From the NCBI GenBank assembly GCA_017459845.1, contig JAFUCF010000031.1, positions 1-45,504 of the forward strand: a DNA stretch of 45,504 nucleotides. The letters run 5' to 3'. Below are positions 22,727 to 30,270 of this stretch, piece by piece; the first letter of the stretch is position 1; each line of letters begins with the position of its first letter. The notes below the pieces were generated by a model that worked only from the letters and a program-made list of their open reading frames with translations, did no database searches and was not told the origin of the DNA. The DNA comes from Candidatus Saccharimonadota bacterium. Lineage in GTDB: Bacteria; Patescibacteriota; Saccharimonadia; Saccharimonadales; Saccharimonadaceae. Both the position numbers and the translations under genes were made by a program.

Positions 22727-23142
22727 CAGCAAAAGAAACGACAATGTACATTATAAATCTGTGTCTCTTCGGAGACTTATGGGCGGCTGAAATAGTTGCC
22801 TATGGTATCGTGTTGTGGTTTTCGTACCGCAACTGGTACATTTCCGGCTGCCGTTCGCTGCGGCATTATTACGGAAAGGGGTTTTTCGTAATAATATCCG
22901 CGGCCGCGAGTCTGGTCCATTTAGCGGACCTGGCTTGGATGACCTATGTGGGGGATTTTCCCCTATTAGCAGTAGGGGTAGATAGCCACTATGAAGGTAT
23001 TATCCTCGTCATTTTCGGGCTGGTAGTACCGGCAATCATACTATACTACACTAGTATGGCTATCCAGGTGGCCAAGGCGAGAATAATAGACGACCGTGAG
23101 CTTTATCGTAAACTCCGGAGCCTGAGCTTCCGCCGCTTCTAA
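22723..23142 (+). CDS. Polytopic membrane protein of unknown function
   Basis: 139 residues. Three or four hydrophobic segments lie at about 8-32, 54-76 and 93-117. A Trp/Tyr-rich stretch (WFSYRNWYISGCRSLRHYYGKG) lies between the first two, and the C-terminus is basic and cytosolic (KARIIDDRELYRKLRSLSFRRF). AAAGGGGG lies 7 nt before ATG. The upstream mini-ORFs indicate regulated translation. No family recognised; a strong terminator follows. Confidence 0.7.
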   Translation: MTAKETTMYIINLCLFGDLWAAEIVAYGIVLWFSYRNWYISGCRSLRHYYGKGFFVIISAAASLVHLADLAWMTYVGDFPLLAVGVDSHYEGIILVIFGLVVPAIILYYTSMAIQVAKARIIDDRELYRKLRSLSFRRF

Positions 23143-23148
23143 AAAATA

Positions 23149-23175
23149 AAAGCTCCCAGCAATGGGGGCTTTTAA
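23149..23175 (+). terminator. Intrinsic terminator
   Basis: AAAAGCTCCCA-GCAA-TGGGGGCTTTT, one G-U pair in an 11-bp stem, with a T-run inside the right arm. It separates the membrane-protein gene from sbcB. Confidence 0.8.
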
Positions 23176-23190
23176 CTTGCTAGAATTTGA

Positions 23191-23196
23191 TATAAT
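23191..23196 (+). promoter_or_regulatory. Extended -10 of sbcB
   Basis: TTTGA-TATAAT at 23191-23196, 6 nt before ATG 23203. Confidence 0.65.
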
Positions 23197-23202
23197 AAAT
23201 GT

Positions 23203-24624
23203 ATGAACGACGAGACGACAAATTTCTTCTTTTACGATTTAGAGACTTCTGGCCTAGACGCGCGTGAAGACCGCATTATGCAGTTTGCCGGCCAGCGCAC
23301 AGATTTAGAGCTAAACCCTATTGGGGAGCCAGTTAATCTCTTAATTAAATTACCGGATGACACTCTGCCGTCCCCTGGCGCTATCGCCGTGACTAAAATT
23401 ACTCCCCAAAGCACTCAAGAAGGCCAGACGGAGGCCGAGTTTTGCCGCTACGTTACAGACGAAATCTTCACTCGTGGTACTTGTGTACTGGGGTATAATT
23501 CTGTTCGCTTTGATGATGAGTTTATGCGCCACCTTTTCTGGCGCAATTTTTATGATCCTTATGAGTGGCAATGGAAAGATGGCCGCAGCCGCTGGGATTT
23601 GTTAGATGTCGTGCGGCTTACAAGGGCTCTCCGGCCAGAAGGTATCAATTGGCCTACTCAGGAAAAGGAGATAGAAAGAGCTGGCAAGAAACAAACTATA
23701 GAGGTTAAAACCAATCGTTTAGAGTTAATCACAAAGCTAAACAATATAGAACATAAGCACGCTCACGATGCCTTGGCTGATGTCTGTGCCACTATCGCCG
23801 TGGCTAGGCTAATCAAAGAAAAGCAGCCACAGCTTTTTGAATATCTTTTCAAGATGCGCGATAAAAAGCTCGTCGCGAAGCTAGTCAATCTAGAAAACCC
23901 TGTCCCGTTCGTCTATGCCTGCGGCCGCTATTCTAGCGAATATGATAAAACTACCGTTGCCTTCCCAGTTGCCCCTGCTAAAAACGGCAATGTCCTCGTT
24001 TGGGATTTAAGATACGACATTAGTGAATTTGCGGGCGCTAAAAAAGGCGATGCAGAACAAGGCCAAAAATCGCTTTACCCTAGGCTAAAAGAGCTCCGCT
24101 TTAATCATTGCCCAGCCGTCGCCCCGCTTAGTGTTTTAGACAAAGATAATGGCTGGGAGAAAATCGGGCTGTCTAAAGAAATCATAGACCAAAACCTAAA
24201 GTCCCTGTTGCAACATCAAGACATCATTACTATGGCCTGTGCAGAAATCGAAAACCGCCCAGAGTTCCCGCCGGCGATAGACGCAGAGTCTGCGCTCTAT
24301 GACGGCTTCTTAAACGATGTGGATCGCCGCTATTGTGGTATTATCCGCAGTGCCGATAAAAACCAGCTCGCTGATTACCATCCAGATTTCACCGACGCGC
24401 GGTTAGAGCCTCTGCTCTTACATTACAAGGGCCGGAATTTCCCAGATACCTTAAGCGAGCAAGAGCAGGCCGAGTGGGAAAAATATCGCTTAGAGCGGCT
24501 CAAGCGCCAGTCTATATCCTTTGAAAAGGGGCTCCAAGCTATCAGTCAGCGCCCAGATGTCGACCAATTCATCACCGAAGAATTATTACTCTGGTACCAA
24601 TCGCTTGCTGGCACAGATTACTAA
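23203..24624 (+). CDS. sbcB: Exodeoxyribonuclease I
   Basis: 473 residues, the same length class as E. coli ExoI. It degrades single-stranded DNA 3' to 5', cleaning up recombination and repair ends. The DEDDh nuclease motifs are visible: FYDLETSG (Asp12, Glu14), GYNSVRFDDEF, SRWDLLDV and HDALADVCATIAVA. ALRPEGINWP, IGEPVNLLIKLPDD, NFYDPYEW and the ExoI C-terminal domain also match the family closely. It is an independent leaderless unit. ExoI is best known from Gammaproteobacteria, so its presence beside recA/recX and uvrD genes in this lineage is notable. Confidence 0.93.
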   Translation: MNDETTNFFFYDLETSGLDAREDRIMQFAGQRTDLELNPIGEPVNLLIKLPDDTLPSPGAIAVTKITPQSTQEGQTEAEFCRYVTDEIFTRGTCVLGYNSVRFDDEFMRHLFWRNFYDPYEWQWKDGRSRWDLLDVVRLTRALRPEGINWPTQEKEIERAGKKQTIEVKTNRLELITKLNNIEHKHAHDALADVCATIAVARLIKEKQPQLFEYLFKMRDKKLVAKLVNLENPVPFVYACGRYSSEYDKTTVAFPVAPAKNGNVLVWDLRYDISEFAGAKKGDAEQGQKSLYPRLKELRFNHCPAVAPLSVLDKDNGWEKIGLSKEIIDQNLKSLLQHQDIITMACAEIENRPEFPPAIDAESALYDGFLNDVDRRYCGIIRSADKNQLADYHPDFTDARLEPLLLHYKGRNFPDTLSEQEQAEWEKYRLERLKRQSISFEKGLQAISQRPDVDQFITEELLLWYQSLAGTDY

Positions 24625-24670
24625 GAAGCTTATGCTATAAAATAGTATTGAAATAATAGCAAACTTATGC

Positions 24671-24676
24671 TATAAT
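24671..24676 (+). promoter_or_regulatory. Extended -10 of the 74-residue membrane protein
   Basis: TATGC-TATAAT at 24671-24676, 6 nt before ATG 24683. A near copy (TATGC-TATAAA at about 24629-24640) lies 40 bp upstream. Confidence 0.6.
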
Positions 24677-24682
24677 ATCAGC

Positions 24683-24907
24683 ATGAGTACAAAGAAGGGA
24701 AAAGAGAAGACTATCCGCCAAAACCGTGCTCTTACGGCTATTATATTTGGCTTCGTAATCGCTGCGATGCCAGTTTTTATCTTGCTGTCTTTTTATGCCT
24801 ACAGTCTAGTTTTCATTGGTAATGACAGCGCATCGGTAGCAGGCGGCATCGCCATTCTCGTTGCGATGGTAGCTTCTCTAGGATTTGTTATTTTTAACCG
24901 CCATTAA
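24683..24907 (+). CDS. Small two-helix membrane protein (74 aa)
   Basis: 74 residues: a basic N-terminus (STKKGKEKTIRQNR), then two hydrophobic helices (about 17-43 and 48-70) joined by a short acidic loop, predicted with both ends in the cytoplasm. A leaderless single-gene unit, convergent with the cation transporter gene. No family recognised. Confidence 0.72.
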   Translation: MSTKKGKEKTIRQNRALTAIIFGFVIAAMPVFILLSFYAYSLVFIGNDSASVAGGIAILVAMVASLGFVIFNRH

Positions 24908-24941
24908 AAAGCAGTTAAATCCTCTCCTCTTTTTCTATGTC

Positions 24942-26054
24942 TTAATCTGAAATATCTGCATCTAAAATAATATTAAAGGCAAACCCCGGGTTGGCTGCCT
25001 CTAGCTCGCTAATCAGCTTGCGGCTAAGCTCTTCTGGGTTTTGGCAGATAAAATCTATTACTAAATCAAAATAAACATTCTGTGCTTCATCCACGTAAAA
25101 GCCATGTACCTGTAAAATTTCAGGGTATTCTTTTGCAAGCCCGAAGACCTGCTCGCGCAATGTCCGGTATTTGCGTTGGTCGTTGGCCGCGTAAATACCT
25201 ATTGTAATAATTACACCATATTTTTCAAAACAAGCGTATGCCATCTCGCGGGTAAGTTTATGGATTGTATCGGCGGTCATCTTATCTGGTACTTGGATGT
25301 GCGCCGTAGCAATAATTTTAGACGGCCCGTAATTATGTAACGATAAATCATACACGCCTTGTACATCCGGAAATTCTTTTAGCGTTTTACGGATTTTGTT
25401 GATAATATCCGCGTCTGCGCGTTTGCCGATAATTAAATCCAAAGTTTCAAGCAACATCTCTACACCAGTTTTCATGATGAAAATCGCAATTAAAACACCA
25501 AGATACCCCTCTAACTTCAGTCCAAACAACACATTCAAAATCGCACCTATGAGAGTGGCGAAAGATAGGATGCTATCCATCATAGAATCCTTACCACTTG
25601 CGACTAAACTACCAGAATCTACTTTCTTTCCCACCTTCTGGAGATAGAACCCAAGCACTAATTTTACTGCTACTGCCGCCGCAATGATAATTAAAGAAGA
25701 AATAGAATAGTCTGCATCGCCAGGTTCTAAAATTTTTACAAAAGATTCGCGGCCTGCCGTTACGCCAGCTACCAAGACTAGCGCCGCCACTACGATCGTG
25801 GAAAAATATTCAATCCGCCCATAACCATAAGGGTGTTTTTTATCTGGCCGTTTATTTGCAAGCTTCGCACCAACGATCGTAACCACTGAAGAAATCGCAT
25901 CAGTTAAGTTGTTGAGCGCATCAAGCACAATCGCGATAGAATTTGATACTAATCCCACAAATACTTTAAACCCAACAAGTAGAGTGTTGGTAATAATTGC
26001 GATAAAAGAGGTTTTTACAATGATTCCCGCCCTAGATTTTTCACGCTTTGACAT
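24942..26054 (-). CDS. Cation diffusion facilitator (CDF) transporter
   Basis: 370 residues from ATG 26054; a longer frame to 26114 would cross the divergent promoter. Six membrane helices (about 12-205) are followed by a cytosolic CDF dimerisation domain (about 210-290) and an additional C-terminal domain (about 290-370). Helix II has DALNNLTDAISS where many zinc CDFs have His in the HxxxD motif, so the metal may not be zinc. KHPYGYGRIEYF follows, and helix V has SGKDSMMDSILSFATLIG. It exports divalent metal by proton exchange. Divergent from murJ. Confidence 0.88.
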   Translation of the reverse strand: MSKREKSRAGIIVKTSFIAIITNTLLVGFKVFVGLVSNSIAIVLDALNNLTDAISSVVTIVGAKLANKRPDKKHPYGYGRIEYFSTIVVAALVLVAGVTAGRESFVKILEPGDADYSISSLIIIAAAVAVKLVLGFYLQKVGKKVDSGSLVASGKDSMMDSILSFATLIGAILNVLFGLKLEGYLGVLIAIFIMKTGVEMLLETLDLIIGKRADADIINKIRKTLKEFPDVQGVYDLSLHNYGPSKIIATAHIQVPDKMTADTIHKLTREMAYACFEKYGVIITIGIYAANDQRKYRTLREQVFGLAKEYPEILQVHGFYVDEAQNVYFDLVIDFICQNPEELSRKLISELEAANPGFAFNIILDADISD

Positions 26055-26056
26055 AG

Positions 26057-26087
26057 AATAATTATAGCATGCTGTGATATAATTATT
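26057..26087. promoter_or_regulatory. Inverted-repeat divergent promoters of the CDF gene and murJ
   Basis: AATAATTATA at 26057-26066 and TATAATTATT at 26078-26087 are exact inverted repeats, 11 bp apart. Minus TATAAT (26066-26061, TGC-extended) is 6 nt from the CDF ATG. Plus TATAAT (26078-26083, TGA-extended) is 7 nt from the murJ ATG. Confidence 0.7.
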
Positions 26088-26090
26088 GTA

Positions 26091-27767
26091 ATGAATAAAA
26101 ATAAAGTTGAGCAAGAGCTTCCTAAGGGCGTTTCTAAAAAACGCAAGTCTTCTAAGTTTAAGTCCGTTGTAGCCCTTGCCAACTCTAAGCTTTCTATCAA
26201 GGTAGCCGCAGTTATCCTGAGCTCCAGCACGCTGGTTTCGGCATTGCTTGGCATCTTCCGCGATCGGCTCCTAAACTCTTATTATTTGGATACTTATCCT
26301 ACTGGCATTGATGCCTACACCGCCGCTTTTACCATCCCAGATTTCATGTTTTTCATTTTAACTTCTGGTGCTCTTGCCGTCTCCTTTATCCCAGTCTTTA
26401 ACGAGCGCCTAGTAAAGGGCAACAAGAAATCCGCCTGGGAGTTAAGCTCTAGTTTGATTAACCTCTTTGCTATCATCACTTTTATCGCCAGTATCTTGAT
26501 GATGATTTTTGCTGAGCCGCTCGTGCGTTACGTCGTTGGCCCGGGCTTAGATGAGCCAGGTACGATTCTTGCGATTAACATGATGCGCGTAATTGCGATT
26601 AACCCATTCCTCATGTCTATTGCTACGGTGCTTGCGTCTATCCAGCAGGCAGTTGGGCGGTTTGTCTTTTACGCGCTTGCGCCAGCGGTTTACAACATTG
26701 GTATCTTAATCGGTATTACTTGGTTTACCAGCGGCATTAATATTTTTGGTATTCAAATCTTTGACGGCGGCATCATGGGCGTTGCGCTCGGCGTCGTCTT
26801 TGGCGCCATTTTACAAGTGATAATCTCTCTGGTCGGCCTCATTGGGCTTGGCTTTGACTATCGCTTTAAGATTTACTGGAAGAACCGCGGCTTTAAAGAC
26901 GTTCTAAAGCTCCTCCCGGCCCGCTCTATGGACCAGGGGATCGATTATGTCAACGGCATTGTCAACACCAACCTCTCCTCTCGTATGGGCGCCGGTGCCC
27001 TTCGCTGCTATCAGCAGGCTTCGTCACTCCATCAGATGCCGGTAAATCTCATCGGCGTGGCTCTTTCTACGGCGTATTTCCCACAGCTCACAGAGGATGT
27101 TGTAGATGGCAAGGAGAGCAAGTTTTATGATACTTTCAGAAAAGCCCTTCGCATGATTGTCTGGATTTCATTGCCGGTATCGGTTATCGCCTACTTTGCC
27201 CGTGGTTATGTCGTTTCCTTCATTAAAAATGGTGGTGATGCGCTTATTGCTAATGTACTTGGTACACTCGTGCTTGCCATTTTTGCGCGGTCGGTCTTTC
27301 ATATTGCCTCGCGTGGGTTTTACGCGCGCCAAGATACTAAAACTCCGTTCATTGTTTCTATCATTGCTGTCGGCCTGTCTACGCTCCTAGCGGTACTGTT
27401 TTCCATCTGGGGTTTTGGGCCAGAAGGCCTCGGCTGGGCGCAGTCCATCGGCGCCGTCTTAGAGATTGCAATTTTGTTGGGGCTTTTAGATATTAAATCT
27501 TCGCACCAGCTTTTCAATCGTAGCTTCTGGCGTGCTTTCGGTAAAATGCTCTTTGCATCGGCTATTACAGGTTGTGTAGCTTATAGCTTTACGAAGTTCT
27601 TCCCGCTCCGCTCGACGGATACGTCCGTCTTTATTACTTTGCCAAAATTCGCCCTCATTTGTCTGGCTTCTGGCCTAACCTATCTAATCTCCTGTTCGTT
27701 CCTAGGTCTTGCAGAGGCTACGCCAATTGTGGAAAAAGTTAAAAAACTTTTATTCAAAAATGTCTAA
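26091..27767 (+). CDS. murJ: Lipid II flippase MurJ
   Basis: 558 residues. A basic N-terminus (KNKVEQELPKGVSKKRKSSKFK) is longer than in E. coli, then about 14 membrane helices of the MOP superfamily follow. Typical pieces: RDRLLNSYY, YTAAFTIPDFMFFILTSGALAVSFIPVF, LLPARSMDQGIDYVNGIVNTNLSSRMGAGAL, ALSTAYFPQLTED and ASRGFYARQDTKTPF. It moves lipid II across the membrane for peptidoglycan synthesis. Leaderless start. Confidence 0.93.
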   Translation: MNKNKVEQELPKGVSKKRKSSKFKSVVALANSKLSIKVAAVILSSSTLVSALLGIFRDRLLNSYYLDTYPTGIDAYTAAFTIPDFMFFILTSGALAVSFIPVFNERLVKGNKKSAWELSSSLINLFAIITFIASILMMIFAEPLVRYVVGPGLDEPGTILAINMMRVIAINPFLMSIATVLASIQQAVGRFVFYALAPAVYNIGILIGITWFTSGINIFGIQIFDGGIMGVALGVVFGAILQVIISLVGLIGLGFDYRFKIYWKNRGFKDVLKLLPARSMDQGIDYVNGIVNTNLSSRMGAGALRCYQQASSLHQMPVNLIGVALSTAYFPQLTEDVVDGKESKFYDTFRKALRMIVWISLPVSVIAYFARGYVVSFIKNGGDALIANVLGTLVLAIFARSVFHIASRGFYARQDTKTPFIVSIIAVGLSTLLAVLFSIWGFGPEGLGWAQSIGAVLEIAILLGLLDIKSSHQLFNRSFWRAFGKMLFASAITGCVAYSFTKFFPLRSTDTSVFITLPKFALICLASGLTYLISCSFLGLAEATPIVEKVKKLLFKNV

Positions 27768-27775
27768 TTTTGTAC

Positions 27776-27804
27776 TTGCAATTATTTAGCATAAGGTTTA
27801 TAAT
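27776..27804 (+). promoter_or_regulatory. Promoter of the secreted surface protein
   Basis: TTGCAA (27776-27781), a 17-nt spacer and TATAAT (27799-27804). An A-rich leader of about 50 nt has two near-identical ACAAAA(A)GGTCA motifs (27811 and 27841), the second acting as ribosome binding site. Confidence 0.7.
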
Positions 27805-27859
27805 AAGAGCACAAAAGGTCATATAAAACAAAAATAAAAAACAAAAAGGTCACATTAAA

Positions 27860-28525
27860 ATGTTAAACAAAAAACTAAAAAATTTTGGGCTCATGTCTTG
27901 CCTTGGGATTGGAATGGGGTTCATGGGCTTTCTATCATTCGAGGTGTTGTTCCCGGCAACGCCAAGTAATGCAGCCAGTACCGCTGCTGCCGAAATTAGC
28001 GTGGACGTAGAGCCAATTCTTGAGATGGCTCTAGATAGTAATAGCGTATCGCTAACCGCAGGCGGCGAGGATGAAATATTGCCAAACTCCGATGGCGTTT
28101 TAGCAACTGGAGATGTCAACGTTTATGTTACGAGCAACAGCAGCGCTTATAAGCTAACAGTTTATTCTGCTAGTGACACTAACTCTATGAAGCATGTTAA
28201 CACCAACGTTAATGCTAGTATTCTTCCAACCTCTGGTGGAGTAAGCGAACTCAGCACTGATACCTGGGGATTTAAATATGGTAGTGCTTCTAGCTGGACA
28301 GCCGTAGGGCAAGGAGAGAGCAATGCCTCTCGTGTTGCAACCGGTAACGCTACTACCTCGATTTGCGAAGATTTAGAAACAAACTATGCTGCTTGCGAGG
28401 CGGAAGGAAGTGTAAACAAACATACTGTCACCTTTGGTGCTAATGTGACCGACGCGCTTCCATCTGGGCAGTATACCAACAATGTTGTATTCTCCGTAGT
28501 CGCAACTGGTGGTACTGGTAATTAA
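27860..28525 (+). CDS. Secreted surface protein, shorter paralogue of the 43750 gene
   Basis: 221 residues. Signal peptide about 8-40 (LMSCLGIGMGFMGFLSFEV, then SNAA). The mature part is Ser/Thr/Asn-rich and beta-predicted. It is clearly homologous to residues about 50-250 of the protein at 43750: ATGDVNVYVTSNSSAYKLTVYS, ELSTDTWGF, WTAVGQGESN and HTVTFGANVTDALPSGQYTNNVVFSVVA each have close counterparts there. Two Cys (CEDLETNYAAC) probably form a disulfide. It may be a pilin-like, adhesin or S-layer subunit; nothing decides. It has a leader, in contrast to most first genes here. Confidence 0.75.
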   Translation: MLNKKLKNFGLMSCLGIGMGFMGFLSFEVLFPATPSNAASTAAAEISVDVEPILEMALDSNSVSLTAGGEDEILPNSDGVLATGDVNVYVTSNSSAYKLTVYSASDTNSMKHVNTNVNASILPTSGGVSELSTDTWGFKYGSASSWTAVGQGESNASRVATGNATTSICEDLETNYAACEAEGSVNKHTVTFGANVTDALPSGQYTNNVVFSVVATGGTGN

Positions 28526-28532
28526 ACTAGAA

Positions 28533-28578
28533 CCCACAAAAAAATATACAGGCAAAAGCCTGTATATTTTTGTTGTGG
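28533..28578. terminator. Bidirectional terminator between the surface gene and pilB
   Basis: A long stem of CCACAAAAA...ATATACAGGC (28534-28553) with GCCTGTATAT...TTGTGG (28558-28578), AAAA loop, A- and T-tracts on the two sides. Confidence 0.9.
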
Positions 28579-30207
28579 CTAAATAACTCTTGCTACTTCT
28601 TCTAAGGTAGTTTCACCCCTAAGAGCTGCCAATACTCCCTTTTGTTCGAGCGTAAGCAGCCCGGCTTTCTTGGCGACATCCTCAATCGTCTTAGTATTAA
28701 TGTCTTTCACGTCTCCACGGATGAATGATGCGATTTCATCCGTCACTACTAGCTGCTCCATAATCACCGTACGGCCCTTGTAGCCAAATGGATATTCTTC
28801 GGACACCACCGGCCTATAAAGGGTGATATTAGATAAATCAATCTTGTGGTCGCTCATTACCTTTTCTGGTACGCCGGCAAAAACTCGCTCGATATAACGC
28901 CGAGTAGTATCATCAGGGCTATAAGCTTCTTTATTGTCTGCTAGCTTCCGCACCAACCTCTGTGCCACTACCAGTCTAATAGAACTTGAGAAAATCGGGT
29001 TTTGCCCTATCATGTCAATCATACGCGAGAAGGCCGCAGAAGTAGAATTAGCGTGAAAAGAGCTTAACACTAGATGCCCAGTAATGGATGCCTGGATTGC
29101 CGTCCGGGCCGTATCCGCGTCACGGATTTCACCCACCATTACTACGTCTGGATCTAGGCGTAATACAGAACGCAAACCATCCGCAAAAGAGCCGCCAGCT
29201 GTGGTATCAATCGGGATTTGGGAGATGCCAGTAATGCCGTATTCAATCGGATCCTCGAGGGTAATGATTTTGCGGTCTGTGGTATTTAAGGCATTTAGCA
29301 TAGAATAAAGCGTAGTAGATTTACCAGAACCCGTTGGGCCCACCATCAGTACTAACCCTCTCGGGTGAGAAATCACCTCGTCTATCTCCGCTCGTTCATC
29401 TTCCGACAATCCTAATAAATCAAGGTTAAGTAGTGCCTCGTCAAAGTTAAATAAGCGCAGTACGGCATCTTGCCCGTACATCGTTGGTACGGTTTCTACA
29501 CGGATATTGAGAAGATGCGTTTTTCCGTCTCGCTCCACGTCTTTTTGCATATGCCCAGATTGAGAAGCTTTAGACGCCGTAGAAATCCCCGCTCTTGATG
29601 AAAGCTCCCCCATAAAAATCCGGTAACGGTCGCGGTTAATATCGGCTACTGGGTGTAAAATGCCATCTACGCGCATCCTAATCCGGATTTTATCGCGCAT
29701 ATTTTCAATGTGGATATCTGATGCCCCCAATTTATCGGCTTGGTCTATTAAGTAGTCGAAGACTTTGTCCGTCCCCACCTCATTTAAAGTTTTAGATACG
29801 GACTCTATCGTCTCAGAATCGCCTTCTTTCGCAATCTCGATGTCGTCATAAACTACTTCTGTTGGTGGATCATAGCGCAACATAAAAACTTTGTAGGCCG
29901 AGCCAGAAATCAAGAAGAAATCCGCCCTCTCCCCCTGCTCCTCATAACTTCTGCGGATATCTTGAATTACCGAACGTGGCGTCTGAGCAGTAATCATGAA
30001 CTGATAATGCTCCGCGCCGCCGCCCTTTTGTAGTGGCAGGATGTAGTCTTTATGCATCTGTGCCACACTAAGCAGCTCATCTACCAGAGGAATGTCCTTT
30101 TCAAAGCTTCGTGTGTCTAGATAAGGAAACCCAAGTATCCGCGCTCTGGTGCGGGTAGATTCCTCCTCGTTATTTCTTCTGCTCTCTTGTATTTGCGATT
30201 CATCCAT
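28579..30207 (-). CDS. pilB: Type IV pilus assembly ATPase (PilB/GspE family)
   Basis: 542 residues from ATG 30207, 6 nt after its -10; the 9-residue extension to 30234 lies in promoter DNA. The N-terminal domain (1-150) is divergent. The ATPase core has Walker A GPTGSGKSTTLYSML, the Asp box EDPIEYGITGISQIPID, Walker B MVGEIRDADTA and the His box TGHLVLSSFHANS. It powers pilus extension, and type IV pili are used by Saccharibacteria for host contact and motility. The zinc-binding tetracysteine (two CxxC) common in PilB/GspE is missing: the region after AQRLVRKL has no Cys. Confidence 0.92.
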   Translation of the reverse strand: MDESQIQESRRNNEEESTRTRARILGFPYLDTRSFEKDIPLVDELLSVAQMHKDYILPLQKGGGAEHYQFMITAQTPRSVIQDIRRSYEEQGERADFFLISGSAYKVFMLRYDPPTEVVYDDIEIAKEGDSETIESVSKTLNEVGTDKVFDYLIDQADKLGASDIHIENMRDKIRIRMRVDGILHPVADINRDRYRIFMGELSSRAGISTASKASQSGHMQKDVERDGKTHLLNIRVETVPTMYGQDAVLRLFNFDEALLNLDLLGLSEDERAEIDEVISHPRGLVLMVGPTGSGKSTTLYSMLNALNTTDRKIITLEDPIEYGITGISQIPIDTTAGGSFADGLRSVLRLDPDVVMVGEIRDADTARTAIQASITGHLVLSSFHANSTSAAFSRMIDMIGQNPIFSSSIRLVVAQRLVRKLADNKEAYSPDDTTRRYIERVFAGVPEKVMSDHKIDLSNITLYRPVVSEEYPFGYKGRTVIMEQLVVTDEIASFIRGDVKDINTKTIEDVAKKAGLLTLEQKGVLAALRGETTLEEVARVI

Positions 30208-30213
30208 ACCATT

Positions 30214-30219
30214 ATTATA
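30214..30219 (-). promoter_or_regulatory. -10 of pilB
   Basis: Minus-strand TATAAT, 30219 to 30214, 6 nt before ATG 30207. Lies just after the rnj terminator. Confidence 0.6.
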
Positions 30220-30230
30220 TAACAAACTAA

Positions 30231-30264
30231 GCAAAAACGAAATCAGGTATACCTGATTTCGTTT
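30231..30264 (-). terminator. Perfect palindrome terminating rnj
   Basis: 30235-30264 is a perfect 30-bp palindrome (AAACGAAATCAGGTA and its complement). On the minus strand it is followed by GTTTTTGC. It separates rnj from the pilB promoter 12 bp further on. Confidence 0.85.
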
Positions 30265-30270
30265 AACGAG

